Source: Duganella radicis (lineage in GTDB: Bacteria > Pseudomonadota > Gammaproteobacteria > Burkholderiales > Burkholderiaceae_D). From it: DNA of 64,000 nucleotides. Made by a program: the position numbers and the translations under genes. Shown one piece after another: positions 54,722 through 64,000 of this stretch (position 1 is the stretch's first letter; every line of letters begins with the position of its first letter). The stretch covers positions 62,001-126,000 of the forward strand of contig NZ_WNKY01000015.1 of NCBI RefSeq assembly GCF_009720825.1, read 5' to 3'. Below the pieces are notes generated by a model. It was not told where the DNA came from, did no database searches, and saw nothing but the letters and a program-made list of their open reading frames with translations.

Positions 54722-55240
54722 CTATTTAAAAGCAGGCTGGTGCACGCCGGCCGTCACCAGCTCCTGCGCCACCTTGGCGCAGGCTTCCACGTGCTGGTAG
54801 CCAATCTGGCGGAACGCCATAAAGCCGATCCCGGCCGAGGCCAGCTGCCCGGCCAGCGGCACCAGCTTGCCGGCCTGGCGCGCCACCGCCTTGAAACCGG
54901 TCTTGCGCAACACCTGCATCACCACTTCCCGCGTCACCAGTTTGCCGATCAGCATGCCGCCCACGCCGATGGCCGCCTCGTAGGCGATCAGGCGGAATTT
55001 CGGCTGCAAGCGTTCGATTTGCTGCTCGGACAGGCCGAACTCCTGGTTGATATCGTCAATGAGCAACGCGAACAGCCGCAGGTCGGACACCACGTCCAGC
55101 CCCGGTATCGGCACCGCCGCCACCCCGGCCGAGACCATGGCCCGGCGCCGCACCAATTGCCGGCAACGCTCGCGCACGGCCGCGATATCGCGCTCCGAGG
55201 CCGGCACCAGGGTCCAATTTGTGTCTTTTTTGCTGCGCAT
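54722..55240 (-). CDS. DUF697/YcjF-like protein
   Basis: A 172-residue protein with glycine-rich hydrophobic stretches (AAIGVGGMLIGKLV, LVPLAGQLASAGIGFMAF) and the pattern VSAGVAAVPIPGLDVVSDLRLFALLIDDINQEFGLS found in DUF697-type domains, which occur alone or fused to small GTPases. Function unknown; a membrane-associated role is likely. The start at 55240 has GAGGAGGGC upstream. It converges on minE and has no same-strand neighbour. Confidence 0.7.
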   Translation of the reverse strand: MRSKKDTNWTLVPASERDIAAVRERCRQLVRRRAMVSAGVAAVPIPGLDVVSDLRLFALLIDDINQEFGLSEQQIERLQPKFRLIAYEAAIGVGGMLIGKLVTREVVMQVLRKTGFKAVARQAGKLVPLAGQLASAGIGFMAFRQIGYQHVEACAKVAQELVTAGVHQPAFK

Positions 55241-55477
55241 GCGCCCTCCTCGCCCACACTGGGCGTTCTTGCCATTTTTCAACTTCTGCATTGAATTCGG
55301 CGTTTTTCCAGTGTACCGTGTAATCAATATGCGGGTGCGCACTGGGAAAATCAGCATTGCCAGAAAATCAATGATAGTATCTCCCAAAAAAATAATTTGG
55401 CTGTTTTGTTAATGATTTTGTAAATCTCTGTTATATTTGAAGTGACTTCTCCTTAACATTTTCCAGCAGGCAGTAGT

Positions 55478-56167
55478 ATGAGAATCGCCGTACTCGACAA
55501 CGACCGCAGCCAGGCCGACCTGATCTGTCAGGTATTAACTTCGGCCGGCCACATCTGCCACAGCTTCCAGACGGCGAAGGATGTGCTGGCGCAATTGCGC
55601 AAGGACAGCTATGACATGTTGATCCTCGACTGGCAGGTGGCGGACCTGAGCGGCGCCGAAGTCCTGCGCCGCGCCAAGGAAAAGCTGCCGGACAACGCCC
55701 CCGTGCTGTTCCTGACCACCAGCTCCGGTGAGGACGACATCGTGGCCGGCCTGGCCGCCGGCGCCGACGATTACATGATCAAGCCGCTGCGCCGTAGCGA
55801 GATGGTGGCCCGGGTGCAAGCCTTGTTGCGCCGCGCCTACCCGGCGCAAAACGGCGCCGAATCGCTGCAATTTGGCCAGTACGTGTTTGAGACCCGTCCC
55901 GGCCGACTGTTGATGGACGGCATTGTGTTGGATGTCACCCACAAAGAGTTCTACCTGGCACTGTTATTTTTCCGCAACATCGGCCGTCCCCTGTCGCGCG
56001 CCTACATCCACGAAGCGGTATGGATACGCGAGACCGCCGTGCCGTCCCGCACCATGGACACCCACGTCTCCCGCGTCCGCAACAAGTTGCAATTAAAACC
56101 AGAAAACGGCTTCCGCCTGGTGCCGGTCTACAGCTACGGCTACCGCCTGGAAAAACTTGGCGCCTGA
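55478..56167 (+). CDS. OmpR/PhoB-type response regulator (orphan)
   Basis: A 229-residue regulator. The receiver domain (about 1-120) has the acidic residues LDNDR, phospho-acceptor Asp51 in ILDW, Thr in FLTTSS and Lys in MIKPLRR. The winged-helix domain (about 130-226) reads LDVTHKEFYLALLFFRNIGRPLSRAYIHEAVW...RTMDTHVSRVRNKL. No kinase gene is adjacent, so it is an orphan here. The upstream 237 bases are AT-rich and hold its promoter. It precedes hemA but has its own 3' gap of ~95 bases. Confidence 0.93.
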   Translation: MRIAVLDNDRSQADLICQVLTSAGHICHSFQTAKDVLAQLRKDSYDMLILDWQVADLSGAEVLRRAKEKLPDNAPVLFLTTSSGEDDIVAGLAAGADDYMIKPLRRSEMVARVQALLRRAYPAQNGAESLQFGQYVFETRPGRLLMDGIVLDVTHKEFYLALLFFRNIGRPLSRAYIHEAVWIRETAVPSRTMDTHVSRVRNKLQLKPENGFRLVPVYSYGYRLEKLGA

Positions 56168-56263
56168 TGCGGGCAAACAGGCTGCCCTATCTTTAGGCAG
56201 TCCACAGGGCAACACTCGGGTACTCACGGTATAATGACCGCATATTGATCGTCTGGACCCGAA

Positions 56264-57538
56264 ATGCAGCTGCTTGCCGTCGGCCTCAACCACACCACCG
56301 CACCGGTCTCGCTCCGCGAGCAGCTGGCGTTCGCCCCTGAGCAGCTGGGGCAGGCGGTGATGGCGGCGCGCTCGTGGTTCGAACGCATCGACCATCGCGG
56401 TTCCGACGAGGCGGCCATTCTCTCGACCTGCAACCGCACCGAGTTGTACGCCGCCAGCACCGTGCCCGATCCGCTCGACGCCGGCGCCCATTTCCTGGCC
56501 GATTTCCACAAGCTGAACTACGCCGAGCTGCGCCCGCACCTGTACATGCTGCCGCAGCACGACGCCGTGCGCCACACCTTCCGCGTCGCCTCCGGGCTGG
56601 ACTCGATGGTGCTGGGCGAGACGCAGATCCTCGGCCAGATCAAGGACGCCATCCGCACCGCCGACGAAGCGGGCGGCCTCGGCACCTATCTGCACCAGCT
56701 GTTCCAGCGCTCGTTCTCGGTGGCGAAAGAAGTGCGCAGCACCACCGAGATCGGCGCCCACAGCGTGTCGATGGCGGCGGCGGCCGTGCGCCTGTCGCAG
56801 CGCATCTTCGACAAGATCTCCGAGCAGAACGTGCTGTTCATCGGCGCCGGCGAGATGATTGAATTGTGCGCCACCCACTTCGCGGCGCAGAATCCGAAAA
56901 CCATCACCATCGCCAACCGCACGCTGGAACGCGGCGAAGTGCTGGCCCACCGCTTCGGCGGCCGCGCCATCCGCCTCGCCGACTTGCAGGACAAGCTGCA
57001 CCAGTACGACATCGTGATTTCCTGCACCGCCTCCTCGCTGCCGCTGATCGGCCTTGGCATGGTGGAGCGCGCCATCAAGGCCCGCCGCCACAAGCCGATG
57101 TTCATGGTCGACCTGGCGGTGCCGCGCGATATCGAGCCGGAAGTGGCGCGCCTCAACGACGCTTTCCTGTACACGGTGGACGATCTGGGCAAGGTGGTCC
57201 AGACCGGCATCGAAAACCGCCAGGCCGCCGTGGCGCAGGCCGAGGCCATCATCGAAACCCGGGTGCAATCCTTCATGCACTGGATCGACGACCGCGCCGT
57301 GGTGCCGGTCATCCAGCATCTGCAAGAAAACGGCGAAGCACTGCGCCAGATGGAACTGGAGCGCGCCCGCAAGATGCTGGCCAAGGGCGAAGATGTCGAC
57401 GCCGTGCTGGAAGCCCTGTCCAGGGGCCTGACCGCGAAATTCATGCACGGCCCGCAGCAGGCGCTGCACCGCGCACAGGGCGAGGAACGCGCCCAACTGG
57501 CGGAACTGCTGCCACAGATGTTCCGCGGCCGCCGTTAG
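56264..57538 (+). CDS. hemA: Glutamyl-tRNA reductase
   Basis: A 424-residue NADPH enzyme that reduces glutamyl-tRNA(Glu) to glutamate-1-semialdehyde, the first committed step of heme synthesis by the C5 route. The N-terminal catalytic domain has [16 protein letters not shown] and the active-site Cys56 in STCNRTE. The NADPH domain has [15 protein letters not shown], and the C-terminal dimerisation helix is long. Length is standard. It is followed by prfA after 73 bases, a common order in proteobacteria. Confidence 0.97.
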   Translation: MQLLAVGLNHTTAPVSLREQLAFAPEQLGQAVMAARSWFERIDHRGSDEAAILSTCNRTELYAASTVPDPLDAGAHFLADFHKLNYAELRPHLYMLPQHDAVRHTFRVASGLDSMVLGETQILGQIKDAIRTADEAGGLGTYLHQLFQRSFSVAKEVRSTTEIGAHSVSMAAAAVRLSQRIFDKISEQNVLFIGAGEMIELCATHFAAQNPKTITIANRTLERGEVLAHRFGGRAIRLADLQDKLHQYDIVISCTASSLPLIGLGMVERAIKARRHKPMFMVDLAVPRDIEPEVARLNDAFLYTVDDLGKVVQTGIENRQAAVAQAEAIIETRVQSFMHWIDDRAVVPVIQHLQENGEALRQMELERARKMLAKGEDVDAVLEALSRGLTAKFMHGPQQALHRAQGEERAQLAELLPQMFRGRR

Positions 57539-57611
57539 CTGTCCCCTCCCCGCCCTGCCCTCTTCCGCCGCGGCCATTGCTGGCGCGGCCTATCATTTTT
57601 AAGAACACGCT

Positions 57612-58688
57612 ATGAAACCATCCATGCTGGCCAAGCTCGATCAACTGGCAAACCGCCTGGTCGAACTCGATGAATTGCTGATGTCCGAAGGCGCCACCGA
57701 CAACATGGACGCCTACCGCAAGATGAACCGCGAGCACGCCGAAATCGGCCCGCTGGTGGCGGTCTACAAGTCCTATCAGGAAGCGCTGGGCGACATCGAG
57801 GCCGCGCAGGAAATGCTGGCCGATCCGGACATGAAGGACTTCGCGCAGGAAGAAATCGAAGCGGCCAGGAAGCGCACCGCCGAACTGGATCTGGAGCTGC
57901 AAAAAATGCTGCTGCCGAAGGACGCCAACGACGAGCGCAACATCTTCCTCGAAATCCGTGCCGGCACCGGCGGCGACGAATCGGCTTTGTTTGCCGGCGA
58001 CCTGCTGCGCATGTACACCCGCTTTGCCGAACGCAATCGCTGGCAGGTGGAGATGGTGTCGGAATCGGCCTCCGACCTGGGCGGCTACCGCGAGGTGATC
58101 GTGCGCCTGGTCGGCAACGGCGTGTACTCGAAACTGAAATTCGAATCGGGCGGCCACCGCGTGCAGCGCGTGCCGGCCACCGAAACGCAGGGCCGCATCC
58201 ACACCTCCGCCTGCACCGTGGCGGTGATGCCGGAAGCGGACGAGGTGGAAGACGTCAACATCAATCCGTCCGAGCTGCGCATCGACACCTTCCGCGCGTC
58301 CGGCGCCGGCGGTCAGCACATCAACAAGACCGATTCCGCCGTCCGCATCACCCACCTGCCGACCGGCATCGTGGTCGAGTGCCAGGACGACCGCTCGCAG
58401 CACAAGAACAAGGCGCAGGCCATGAAGGTGCTGGCGACCCGCATCAAGGACGTGCAGCTGCGCGAGCAGCAGGCCAAGGAAGCCGCCACCCGCAAGAGCC
58501 TGATCGGTTCCGGCGACCGCAGTGAACGGATCCGGACATATAACTATCCGCAGGGCCGCATGACCGACCACCGCATCAACCTGACCTTGTACAAGCTGGA
58601 TTTCATCATGGACGGCGATCTGAATGAACTGGTCAACGCCCTGACCACCGAACACCAGGCCGAGCTGCTGGCGGCGCTGGGCGATTAA
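57612..58688 (+). CDS. prfA: Peptide chain release factor 1
   Basis: A 358-residue class I release factor that ends translation at UAA and UAG. The codon-recognition motif PAT lies in [20 protein letters not shown]. The peptidyl-tRNA hydrolysis motif is Gly233-Gly234-Gln235 in [15 protein letters not shown]. Its glutamine is the target of the methylase PrmC, encoded two genes downstream at 59221. Standard length. Confidence 0.98.
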   Translation: MKPSMLAKLDQLANRLVELDELLMSEGATDNMDAYRKMNREHAEIGPLVAVYKSYQEALGDIEAAQEMLADPDMKDFAQEEIEAARKRTAELDLELQKMLLPKDANDERNIFLEIRAGTGGDESALFAGDLLRMYTRFAERNRWQVEMVSESASDLGGYREVIVRLVGNGVYSKLKFESGGHRVQRVPATETQGRIHTSACTVAVMPEADEVEDVNINPSELRIDTFRASGAGGQHINKTDSAVRITHLPTGIVVECQDDRSQHKNKAQAMKVLATRIKDVQLREQQAKEAATRKSLIGSGDRSERIRTYNYPQGRMTDHRINLTLYKLDFIMDGDLNELVNALTTEHQAELLAALGD

Positions 58689-58753
58689 TCCGGCCCTAAG
58701 GCTGAAATGGCAACTTTGTGCGAGAATTCCCCGATTCATCCGAGGATAACCAC

Positions 58754-59224
58754 ATGATACATACCCGCTCCCTGCTGCTCTCCATCGCCATCGCCGCCTT
58801 TGGTTTGATCGGTGTCGCCCTGTATTTGCAGCACGGGCTGGATATGCTGCCTTGCCCGCTGTGCGTGATCCAGCGCTACCTGTTCATCGCCATCGGCGTG
58901 CTCGCGCTGATCGGCGCCTACGCCAGCAAGCCGAAAGCGCTGGCCACGGTCGGCCTGCTGGCCGCGCTGGGCGGGCTGTTCACCGCCGGCAAACACCTGT
59001 GGGTGCTGGCGCATCCGGGCCTGTCCTGCGGCATCGATCCGATGGAGACCTTCCTCAACAAAATCCCGACCGCGACCTACCTGCCCTTCCTGTTCAAGGC
59101 CGACGGCCTGTGCGAAGACGCGCTGGCGCCGTGGTTCGGCCTGTCGATTCCGCAGTGGTCCTTCCTGTGGTTTGGCCTGTTCACGCTGTCGCTGGGCTGG
59201 CTGCTGATCCGCCGCGTCAAATGA
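58754..59224 (+). CDS. dsbB: Disulfide bond formation protein DsbB
   Basis: A 156-residue inner-membrane protein with four helices that reoxidises DsbA and passes electrons to quinone. The first redox pair is Cys34-Pro-Leu-Cys37 in LPCPLCVIQRY; the second pair lies in the periplasmic loop (LSCGIDP and GLCEDA). The start at 58754 has GAGGA upstream; a longer in-frame extension lacks family similarity. It lies between prfA and prmC, overlapping prmC by ATGA. Confidence 0.93.
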   Translation: MIHTRSLLLSIAIAAFGLIGVALYLQHGLDMLPCPLCVIQRYLFIAIGVLALIGAYASKPKALATVGLLAALGGLFTAGKHLWVLAHPGLSCGIDPMETFLNKIPTATYLPFLFKADGLCEDALAPWFGLSIPQWSFLWFGLFTLSLGWLLIRRVK

Positions 59225-60036
59225 GCGTCACCATCGCATCCCTGCAAAGGCAATCCGTGCTGGATGCGCTGGATAACCGCGTGCTGCTGTGTCACGCGCT
59301 GGGCCTCAACCGCATCGCCCTCATCACCCAATCGGAACGCGTGCTGACCGATGAGGAAGCGCAGCGCTACCACGCGCTGGTGCAGCGCCGCGTGGCCGGC
59401 GAACCGATCGCCTACATCGTCGGCCGGCGCGAATTCTTTGGCCTGCCGTTTGAAGTCAACAACGCGGTGCTGATCCCGCGTCCCGATACCGAACTGCTGG
59501 TCGAGCTGGCCATGGACCGCCTGCCGGCCAAAGGCCGCGTGCTGGACATGGGCACCGGCAGCGGCGCCATCGCCGTCTCGCTGGCGCACACGCGCAAGGA
59601 TGCCGAGGTCACCGCGCTCGATGTCAGCCAGGACGCCCTGGCGGTCGCCCGCCGCAACGCCGCCGCCAACAACGTTCGCGTCACCTTCCTGCAAAGCGAC
59701 TGGTATGCGGCGCTGGCCGACACCGCGCCGTTCGACGTCATCGCCTCCAACCCGCCCTACATCGCCAACGGCGACCGTCATTTATCCGAAGGCGATCTGC
59801 GCTACGAACCGGTGGGCGCGCTGACCGACCACGCCGACGGCCTGTCGGCGCTGCGCATCATCATCAGCGGCGCACCCAGGCACCTCAAGCCGCAAGGCTG
59901 GCTGCTGATGGAACACGGCTACGATCAGGCGGAAGCGGTGCGCGCGCTGCTCACCGAAGCAGACTACGCGGAAGTGCAAAGCTGGCGCGACCTGGCCGGC
60001 ATTGAACGCGTTTCCGGCGGCCGTCTCAAAGCCTGA
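59221..60036 (+). CDS. prmC: Release factor glutamine methyltransferase PrmC
   Basis: A 271-residue SAM-dependent enzyme that N5-methylates the GGQ glutamine of release factors. It has an N-terminal helical substrate domain (about 1-75), then GEPIAYIVGRREFFG, the SAM-binding VLDMGTGSGAIAVSLA and the catalytic SNPPYI. It is coupled to dsbB by a four-base overlap and lies just downstream of its substrate gene prfA. Its 3' end overlaps the convergent gene at 60026 by 11 bases. Confidence 0.95.
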   Translation: MSVTIASLQRQSVLDALDNRVLLCHALGLNRIALITQSERVLTDEEAQRYHALVQRRVAGEPIAYIVGRREFFGLPFEVNNAVLIPRPDTELLVELAMDRLPAKGRVLDMGTGSGAIAVSLAHTRKDAEVTALDVSQDALAVARRNAAANNVRVTFLQSDWYAALADTAPFDVIASNPPYIANGDRHLSEGDLRYEPVGALTDHADGLSALRIIISGAPRHLKPQGWLLMEHGYDQAEAVRALLTEADYAEVQSWRDLAGIERVSGGRLKA

Positions 60037-60940
60037 TCTGCAAGCGCCGCCGCAAGGCCGACAGCAGCACGGCCGCCGGCGCCGGCTTGTACATCACCTC
60101 GATGAAATCCCCGGGCCGCGCAGGCGGCAGCAGCGTATGCAGCAGCACCGGCGGCGCTTCCTCGCGCGGCCAGATATCCCACACACTTTCATCGGCACAC
60201 AGAATCAGCGAAGGATCGCGATCGCCCGGCTCGTACTGCACGTCGAACTCCGCGCTTTCCAGAATCTCGCTCAGATAATCCTGCATCGGCTGGTGCGGTT
60301 CCAGCAGCAGGACGGCGTGGCCGGCGCCAAACGGTTCCGGCCAATCGAAATGGGGGGTGGGCGGGATGGCGTCCGCCTCCTCCGCCAGCGGCACGCGGAT
60401 GGCAAAACGCAAGCTGTCGCCGCTCTGTTGCAGCCGCCCGCCCATGGCGCGCACCAGATGCGCCGCCACCATCACGCCCGGCAGGATGCGCTCATCGGCC
60501 AGCGAGGCCGTGACATCGCGCCACGGCCCCTCGGGCTGGCCGGCCTGGAACGCCAGCGCCACCTGCCCCGCCGAGGAACGCGCCCGCAACGCCAGCCGTC
60601 CGCCGGCATGCTCGCGGATGCGCGACAGCACCTGCTCCAGGCGGCGCGCGTCCAGCACGGCCAGCGCCGGCAGCCGGTCGCCTTCATGCGTCACATGACG
60701 CATCAGCGCATGCAAATAGGCCGGCGCCTCGGCCAGCTCTGGCGCTTGCAATTCGAAACGCGCGCACTCCTGCAAATCTGAAAGCCATTCGAGCTGACGC
60801 CGCGCCTCGTGCTCCATCGCGCCCAGGTCGGCCCAGCCGCTGGAAGCATTGGTGGCGATGCGCGCCAGCGGCGCGCGCAGGTCATGGTTCAGCGCCGCCA
60901 GCAAGCGCGCGCGGATGTGGGTGGCAGTCGAGGTCTGCAT
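60026..60940 (-). CDS. Degenerate histidine kinase fused to degenerate receiver domain
   Basis: A 304-residue soluble protein with no sensor or membrane segment. It opens with a HisKA-type dimerisation region keeping the phospho-acceptor pattern [13 protein letters not shown] (His19). An ATPase-like region (about 90-185) lacks clear N, G1 and G2 boxes, with only [16 protein letters not shown] recognisable. From ~210 to the end a receiver-like fold ([21 protein letters not shown]...[18 protein letters not shown]) has no Asp at the usual phosphorylation position. It may be a phosphotransfer or allosteric partner, not a kinase. It converges on prmC. Confidence 0.65.
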   Translation of the reverse strand: MQTSTATHIRARLLAALNHDLRAPLARIATNASSGWADLGAMEHEARRQLEWLSDLQECARFELQAPELAEAPAYLHALMRHVTHEGDRLPALAVLDARRLEQVLSRIREHAGGRLALRARSSAGQVALAFQAGQPEGPWRDVTASLADERILPGVMVAAHLVRAMGGRLQQSGDSLRFAIRVPLAEEADAIPPTPHFDWPEPFGAGHAVLLLEPHQPMQDYLSEILESAEFDVQYEPGDRDPSLILCADESVWDIWPREEAPPVLLHTLLPPARPGDFIEVMYKPAPAAVLLSALRRRLQIRL

Positions 60941-61097
60941 AGCGCTCCTTTTCAGGAAGGTGATCCATTATTGCACCAACCGGGAGCCAAATGCGGCTTT
61001 TGTTAAAATGCTCTTTTTGCCGCCTTCCGGCGAGTTCGGCCAATTTCGGTTAATCTCAGCACCAATAATTTTTTGCTGCACCAGAAAGGATTTCAAA

Positions 61098-62696
61098 TTG
61101 CCAACTCTTTTGACACGACGCCTGGCCCTGCTGGCCGATGAAAAGCACCGCGCCGTGCTGGCTGGCGGCTTGCGCGGCATCGAACGGGAGACCTTGCGCG
61201 TGGACCGCGCCGGCCATCTGGTCCATACCCCGCATCCGGTGGCCATGGGTTCGGCCCTGACGCATCCGCAAATCACCACCGATTACGCCGAGACCCTGCT
61301 GGAATTCATCACGCCGGCCGAAAAAGACATCGCCGACACCGTCGCCAAGCTGGACGGCATCCACCGCTACGCCTACAGCAAGCTGGGCGACGAGCTGCTG
61401 TGGAGCCAGTCCATGCCGTGCCAGCTGCCGGCCGAAGAGGATATCGAGATCGCGTACTACGGCACCTCGAACATCGGCACCCTCAAGCATGTATACCGCC
61501 GTGGCCTGGCGCTGCGCTATGGCAAAGCGATGCAGTGCATCGCCGGCATCCACTACAACTACTCGCTGGACGAGCGCCTGTGGCGCGTGCTGGCCGAGCA
61601 TGAAGTGAGCGGCAAGCGGTTGACGCCGCGCTCCTTCCAGTCGGAAGCCTATCTCGCCACCATCCGCAACTTCCGCCGCTACAGCTGGCTGCTGATGTAT
61701 CTGTTCGGCGCCTCGCCGGTGCTGTCGAGCGGCTTCCTGCGCGGCCGTCCGCACAAGCTGGACAAGCTGTCCGACGACACGCTCTACCTGCCCTACGCCA
61801 CCAGCCTGCGCATGAGCGACCTCGGTTACCAGAACGATGCGCAATCGGGCCTGAGCCCGCACGAGAACTGCCTCGATAGCTACGTGGCGGCGCTGACCAA
61901 GGCCGTCAACCAGCCCTACGAGCCGTATGCGAAGCTGGGCACCAAGCGCGATGGCGAATGGATTCAGCTCAGCACCAACGTGCTGCAAATCGAGAACGAG
62001 TACTACTCCACCATCCGTCCGAAGCGCGTGATCCAGACCGGCGAGCGGCCGATCCAGGCGCTGTGCGCGCGCGGCGTGCAGTACATCGAAGTGCGCTGCA
62101 TGGACGTCGATCCCTTCGAGCCGGTCGGCATCAGCGTGGCCACCGGCCGCTTCCTCGACGCCTTCCTGCTGTTCTGCGCACTGGAGGAAAGCCCGACCAT
62201 CACGCCGGAACAAGGCGCGGTCTACACCGAGAACTTCGCGCGCACCGTGAAGGAAGGCCGCCGTCCGGGCCTGACGCTGAACAACGGCGAGACCGAAGTG
62301 CCGCTGCCGGTATTGGGCGCGCAGCTGCTGGAGCGCATCCGTCCGGTGGCCGAGCTGCTCGACTCGCTGCGCGGCGACAGCGTCCATGCCGATGCGCTGA
62401 CGGCGCAGTCGGCCAAGCTGGCCGACGCCGAGCTGACACCATCGGCCAAGGTGCTGGCGGCGCTGCGCGCCAACGGCAAATCGTTCGCCGCCTTCGGCCT
62501 GGCGCAAAGCGAAAAGCACGCGGCCTACTTCCGCAGCCATCCGCCAACCGCCGAGGAAGCCGCCTACTTCGACAATCTCGCCGCCGTATCGCTGGCCGAA
62601 CAGGCGGAGATCGAAGCCGCGCCACAATCCAACTTTGACGACTTTGTCGCCGCCTACCGCGCGTCCAACCTGTGCCAGTCGCGGGACTGTGACTGA
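61098..62696 (+). CDS. gshA: Glutamate-cysteine ligase (GshA type)
   Basis: A 532-residue enzyme that makes gamma-glutamylcysteine, the first step of glutathione synthesis. Visible motifs include [28 protein letters not shown] and [10 protein letters not shown], all typical of the proteobacterial GshA family. Translation probably starts at TTG 61098, seven bases after AAAGGA; upstream in-frame ATG codons would add ~80 residues with no family similarity. Length is close to E. coli GshA (518). It precedes the deacetylase-type gene by five bases. Confidence 0.92.
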   Translation: MPTLLTRRLALLADEKHRAVLAGGLRGIERETLRVDRAGHLVHTPHPVAMGSALTHPQITTDYAETLLEFITPAEKDIADTVAKLDGIHRYAYSKLGDELLWSQSMPCQLPAEEDIEIAYYGTSNIGTLKHVYRRGLALRYGKAMQCIAGIHYNYSLDERLWRVLAEHEVSGKRLTPRSFQSEAYLATIRNFRRYSWLLMYLFGASPVLSSGFLRGRPHKLDKLSDDTLYLPYATSLRMSDLGYQNDAQSGLSPHENCLDSYVAALTKAVNQPYEPYAKLGTKRDGEWIQLSTNVLQIENEYYSTIRPKRVIQTGERPIQALCARGVQYIEVRCMDVDPFEPVGISVATGRFLDAFLLFCALEESPTITPEQGAVYTENFARTVKEGRRPGLTLNNGETEVPLPVLGAQLLERIRPVAELLDSLRGDSVHADALTAQSAKLADAELTPSAKVLAALRANGKSFAAFGLAQSEKHAAYFRSHPPTAEEAAYFDNLAAVSLAEQAEIEAAPQSNFDDFVAAYRASNLCQSRDCD

Positions 62697-62701
62697 TTTA
62701 C

Positions 62702-63745
62702 ATGCTGACCTTCTACAACGAACAGCACGCGCTGCATCGTGGCCGCCACGAGTTCTTTCGCGGCGAGCAGGTGCCCTGCTTTGAAAAGCCGGAGCGTGCC
62801 GATTCGGTGCTGGCGGAACTGGGCCGGCGTGGCCTGGGGCGCATCGTCACCCCGCACGGCGTGCCTTTGATGTCGCTGGAACGCATCCACACGCCGCGCT
62901 ATCTGCACTTTCTGCGCAACGCCTGGAGCGAGTGGGTGGCGCTGGACCCGGCCAATGCACACAAGGATGCCTTCCCGTCCGTGTGGCCGGTGCGCACGCT
63001 GCGCAGCGACATCGAACCGGAAAACTTTACCGCCCGCATGGGCCTCTACTCGATGGACAGCGGCACGCCGCTGACCGCCGGCACCTGGACCGCCGCCAAG
63101 ACCGGCGCCGACTGCGCGGTCAACGCGGCGCACGCGCTGCGGCTGGGCGAGCGTGGCGCCTTTGTACTGAGCCGCCCGCCGGGCCATCACGCCGGCGCGG
63201 ACTTCTTCGGTGGTTACTGCTTTCTGAACAACGCCGCGCTGGCGGCGCAACACATGCTGGACGATGGCGCGCGCAAGGTGGCGATTATCGACATCGACTA
63301 CCACCACGGCAACGGCACGCAGAGCATCTTCTATCACCGTGACGATGTGCTGTTCATCTCCATCCACGCCGATCCGCGCGGCGAGTATCCGTTCTACCTC
63401 GGCCACGCCGACGAACGCGGCGAAGGCGCGGGCATGGGTTACAACCTGAATCTGCCGCTGGCGGCGGGCAGCAGCGCGCAAGCGTGGTTCTCGGCGCTGG
63501 AGACGGCCTGCATCCGCATCGGCAGCTTTGCGCCGGATGCCCTGGTGGTGTCGTTGGGTGTGGATACCTTTGCCGGCGACCCGCTCTCGCGCTTCACCCT
63601 GCAAAGCGCCGACTATCTGAAAATCGGCGAACGCCTCGCATGGCTGGGCAAGCCCACCGCCTTCATCTTCGAAGGCGGCTACGCGGTGAAAGAACTCGGC
63701 GTCAACGTGGTCAACGTGCTGGAAGGTTACGAGACAGCGCTTTGA
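62702..63745 (+). CDS. Histone-deacetylase-family protein (acetylpolyamine amidohydrolase-like)
   Basis: A 347-residue zinc-dependent amidohydrolase of the class II HDAC/AphA superfamily. The tandem histidines lie in RPPGHHAGADFFGGYCFLNN, zinc ligands in DIDYHHGNGTQ (Asp and His) and SLGVDTFAGDPLSRF (Asp). The EGGYAVKELG segment carries the C-terminal glycines. Family members deacetylate acetylpolyamines or other small N-acetyl amides; the substrate here is unassigned. It starts five bases after gshA and probably shares its transcript. Confidence 0.93.
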   Translation: MLTFYNEQHALHRGRHEFFRGEQVPCFEKPERADSVLAELGRRGLGRIVTPHGVPLMSLERIHTPRYLHFLRNAWSEWVALDPANAHKDAFPSVWPVRTLRSDIEPENFTARMGLYSMDSGTPLTAGTWTAAKTGADCAVNAAHALRLGERGAFVLSRPPGHHAGADFFGGYCFLNNAALAAQHMLDDGARKVAIIDIDYHHGNGTQSIFYHRDDVLFISIHADPRGEYPFYLGHADERGEGAGMGYNLNLPLAAGSSAQAWFSALETACIRIGSFAPDALVVSLGVDTFAGDPLSRFTLQSADYLKIGERLAWLGKPTAFIFEGGYAVKELGVNVVNVLEGYETAL

Positions 63746-63767
63746 AGTGCCAATCGTTGAGATCAAA

Positions 63768-64000
63768 TCAGTATATATCGCGCCGGTAGCGGCCCTCTTC
63801 GGTCAGCTGAGCCAATCGGCTGCGGCCGAGGATATCGGCCAACGCGTCATCCACACCGCCGGCCATGCCTTGCAGGCTGCCGCAGACAAAGATGGCGGCG
63901 CCGTCGTTGACCCATGCGCGCAATGTGTCGGCACGCTGGCGCAAGCGGTCCTGCACGTAGCCGCCGCCGTTGGCGTCACGCGAATACACCAGATCCAGCT
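63768..64000 (-). CDS. C-terminal end of a CysJ-like flavoprotein reductase (cut by window edge)
   Basis: Only the last ~77 residues are present. LVYSRDANGGGYVQDRLRQRADTLRAWVNDGAAIFVCGSLQGMAGGVDDAL...GRYRRDIY matches the NADPH-binding end of FNR-type reductases such as sulfite reductase flavoprotein CysJ and related diflavin or PepSY-linked reductases. The FAD and FMN domains lie outside the window, so the exact member cannot be fixed. It converges on the deacetylase-family gene, with 22 bases between the stops. Confidence 0.85.
   Translation of the reverse strand, partial: LDLVYSRDANGGGYVQDRLRQRADTLRAWVNDGAAIFVCGSLQGMAGGVDDALADILGRSRLAQLTEEGRYRRDIY

Overview
The window is GC-rich and densely coded, with many ATGA/GTGA start-stop overlaps. 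Gene content points to a betaproteobacterium, probably of the Oxalobacteraceae (Massilia/Duganella/Rugamonas type). The signs are minCDE, hemA-prfA-dsbB-prmC in one block, phaAB for polyhydroxyalkanoate, metR/metE, a two-component propeller kinase, TonB receptors paired with secreted hydrolases, and many exported enzymes. The genus is an inference from gene content; no rRNA is present.

Layout. 1-1373: the end of rtcB, then rtcA (RNA ligation and end repair). 1440-5140: a propeller-type sensor kinase convergent with its likely LuxR-type response regulator. 5313-9816: a seven-gene same-strand run that looks like a composite bufferin (copper-binding RiPP metallophore) operon. It holds a BufA1-type precursor, a BufC/DUF2063 partner, a DoxX/HvfX-like membrane protein, an exported serine alpha/beta hydrolase, a BufA2-type precursor, the MNIO/DUF692 maturase and a Tat-exported Asp-nucleophile alpha/beta hydrolase. 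This is the most interesting locus. Two unlike precursors share one maturase and two exported hydrolases lie among them; the first gene's ribosome-binding site sits in an 8-bp inverted repeat.

9818-20133: a plant-polysaccharide (probably pectin) locus with two GH28 enzymes, a six-hairpin-type glycosidase, a large TonB receptor and a GH43 enzyme. 20320-23518: a DUF3300 lipoprotein, an FNR/FixK-like palindrome, tRNA-Arg(CCG), a membrane-anchored cytochrome c and a small lipoprotein. 23561-32719 (minus strand): three tandem M13 zinc metallopeptidases, a TonB receptor and a Spy-like periplasmic protein behind a leader terminator, suggesting a peptide-scavenging operon. 33061-35832: a CtpA-type protease, a 38-bp perfect inverted repeat and a FabH-like synthase.

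35843-39687: small accessory genes. There is a ParD/ParE-like toxin-antitoxin pair, a GNAT/azoreductase chimera truncated at its joints, a MocR regulator, an AhpD-like protein, and a RelB antitoxin with a frameshifted YafQ-type toxin. 39825-49077: general metabolism, with a CPA2 antiporter, a solute-binding protein, fadH, a START-like protein, DUF2721, pip and phaA-phaB. A perfect FNR-type palindrome lies upstream of phaA. 49327-52694: metR divergent from metE. 52792-64000: minCDE, a DUF697-like protein, an orphan OmpR-type regulator, hemA, prfA, dsbB, prmC, a degenerate kinase-receiver protein, gshA, a histone-deacetylase-family amidohydrolase and the end of a CysJ-like flavoprotein. I saw no CRISPR array, insertion sequence, prophage or rRNA operon.
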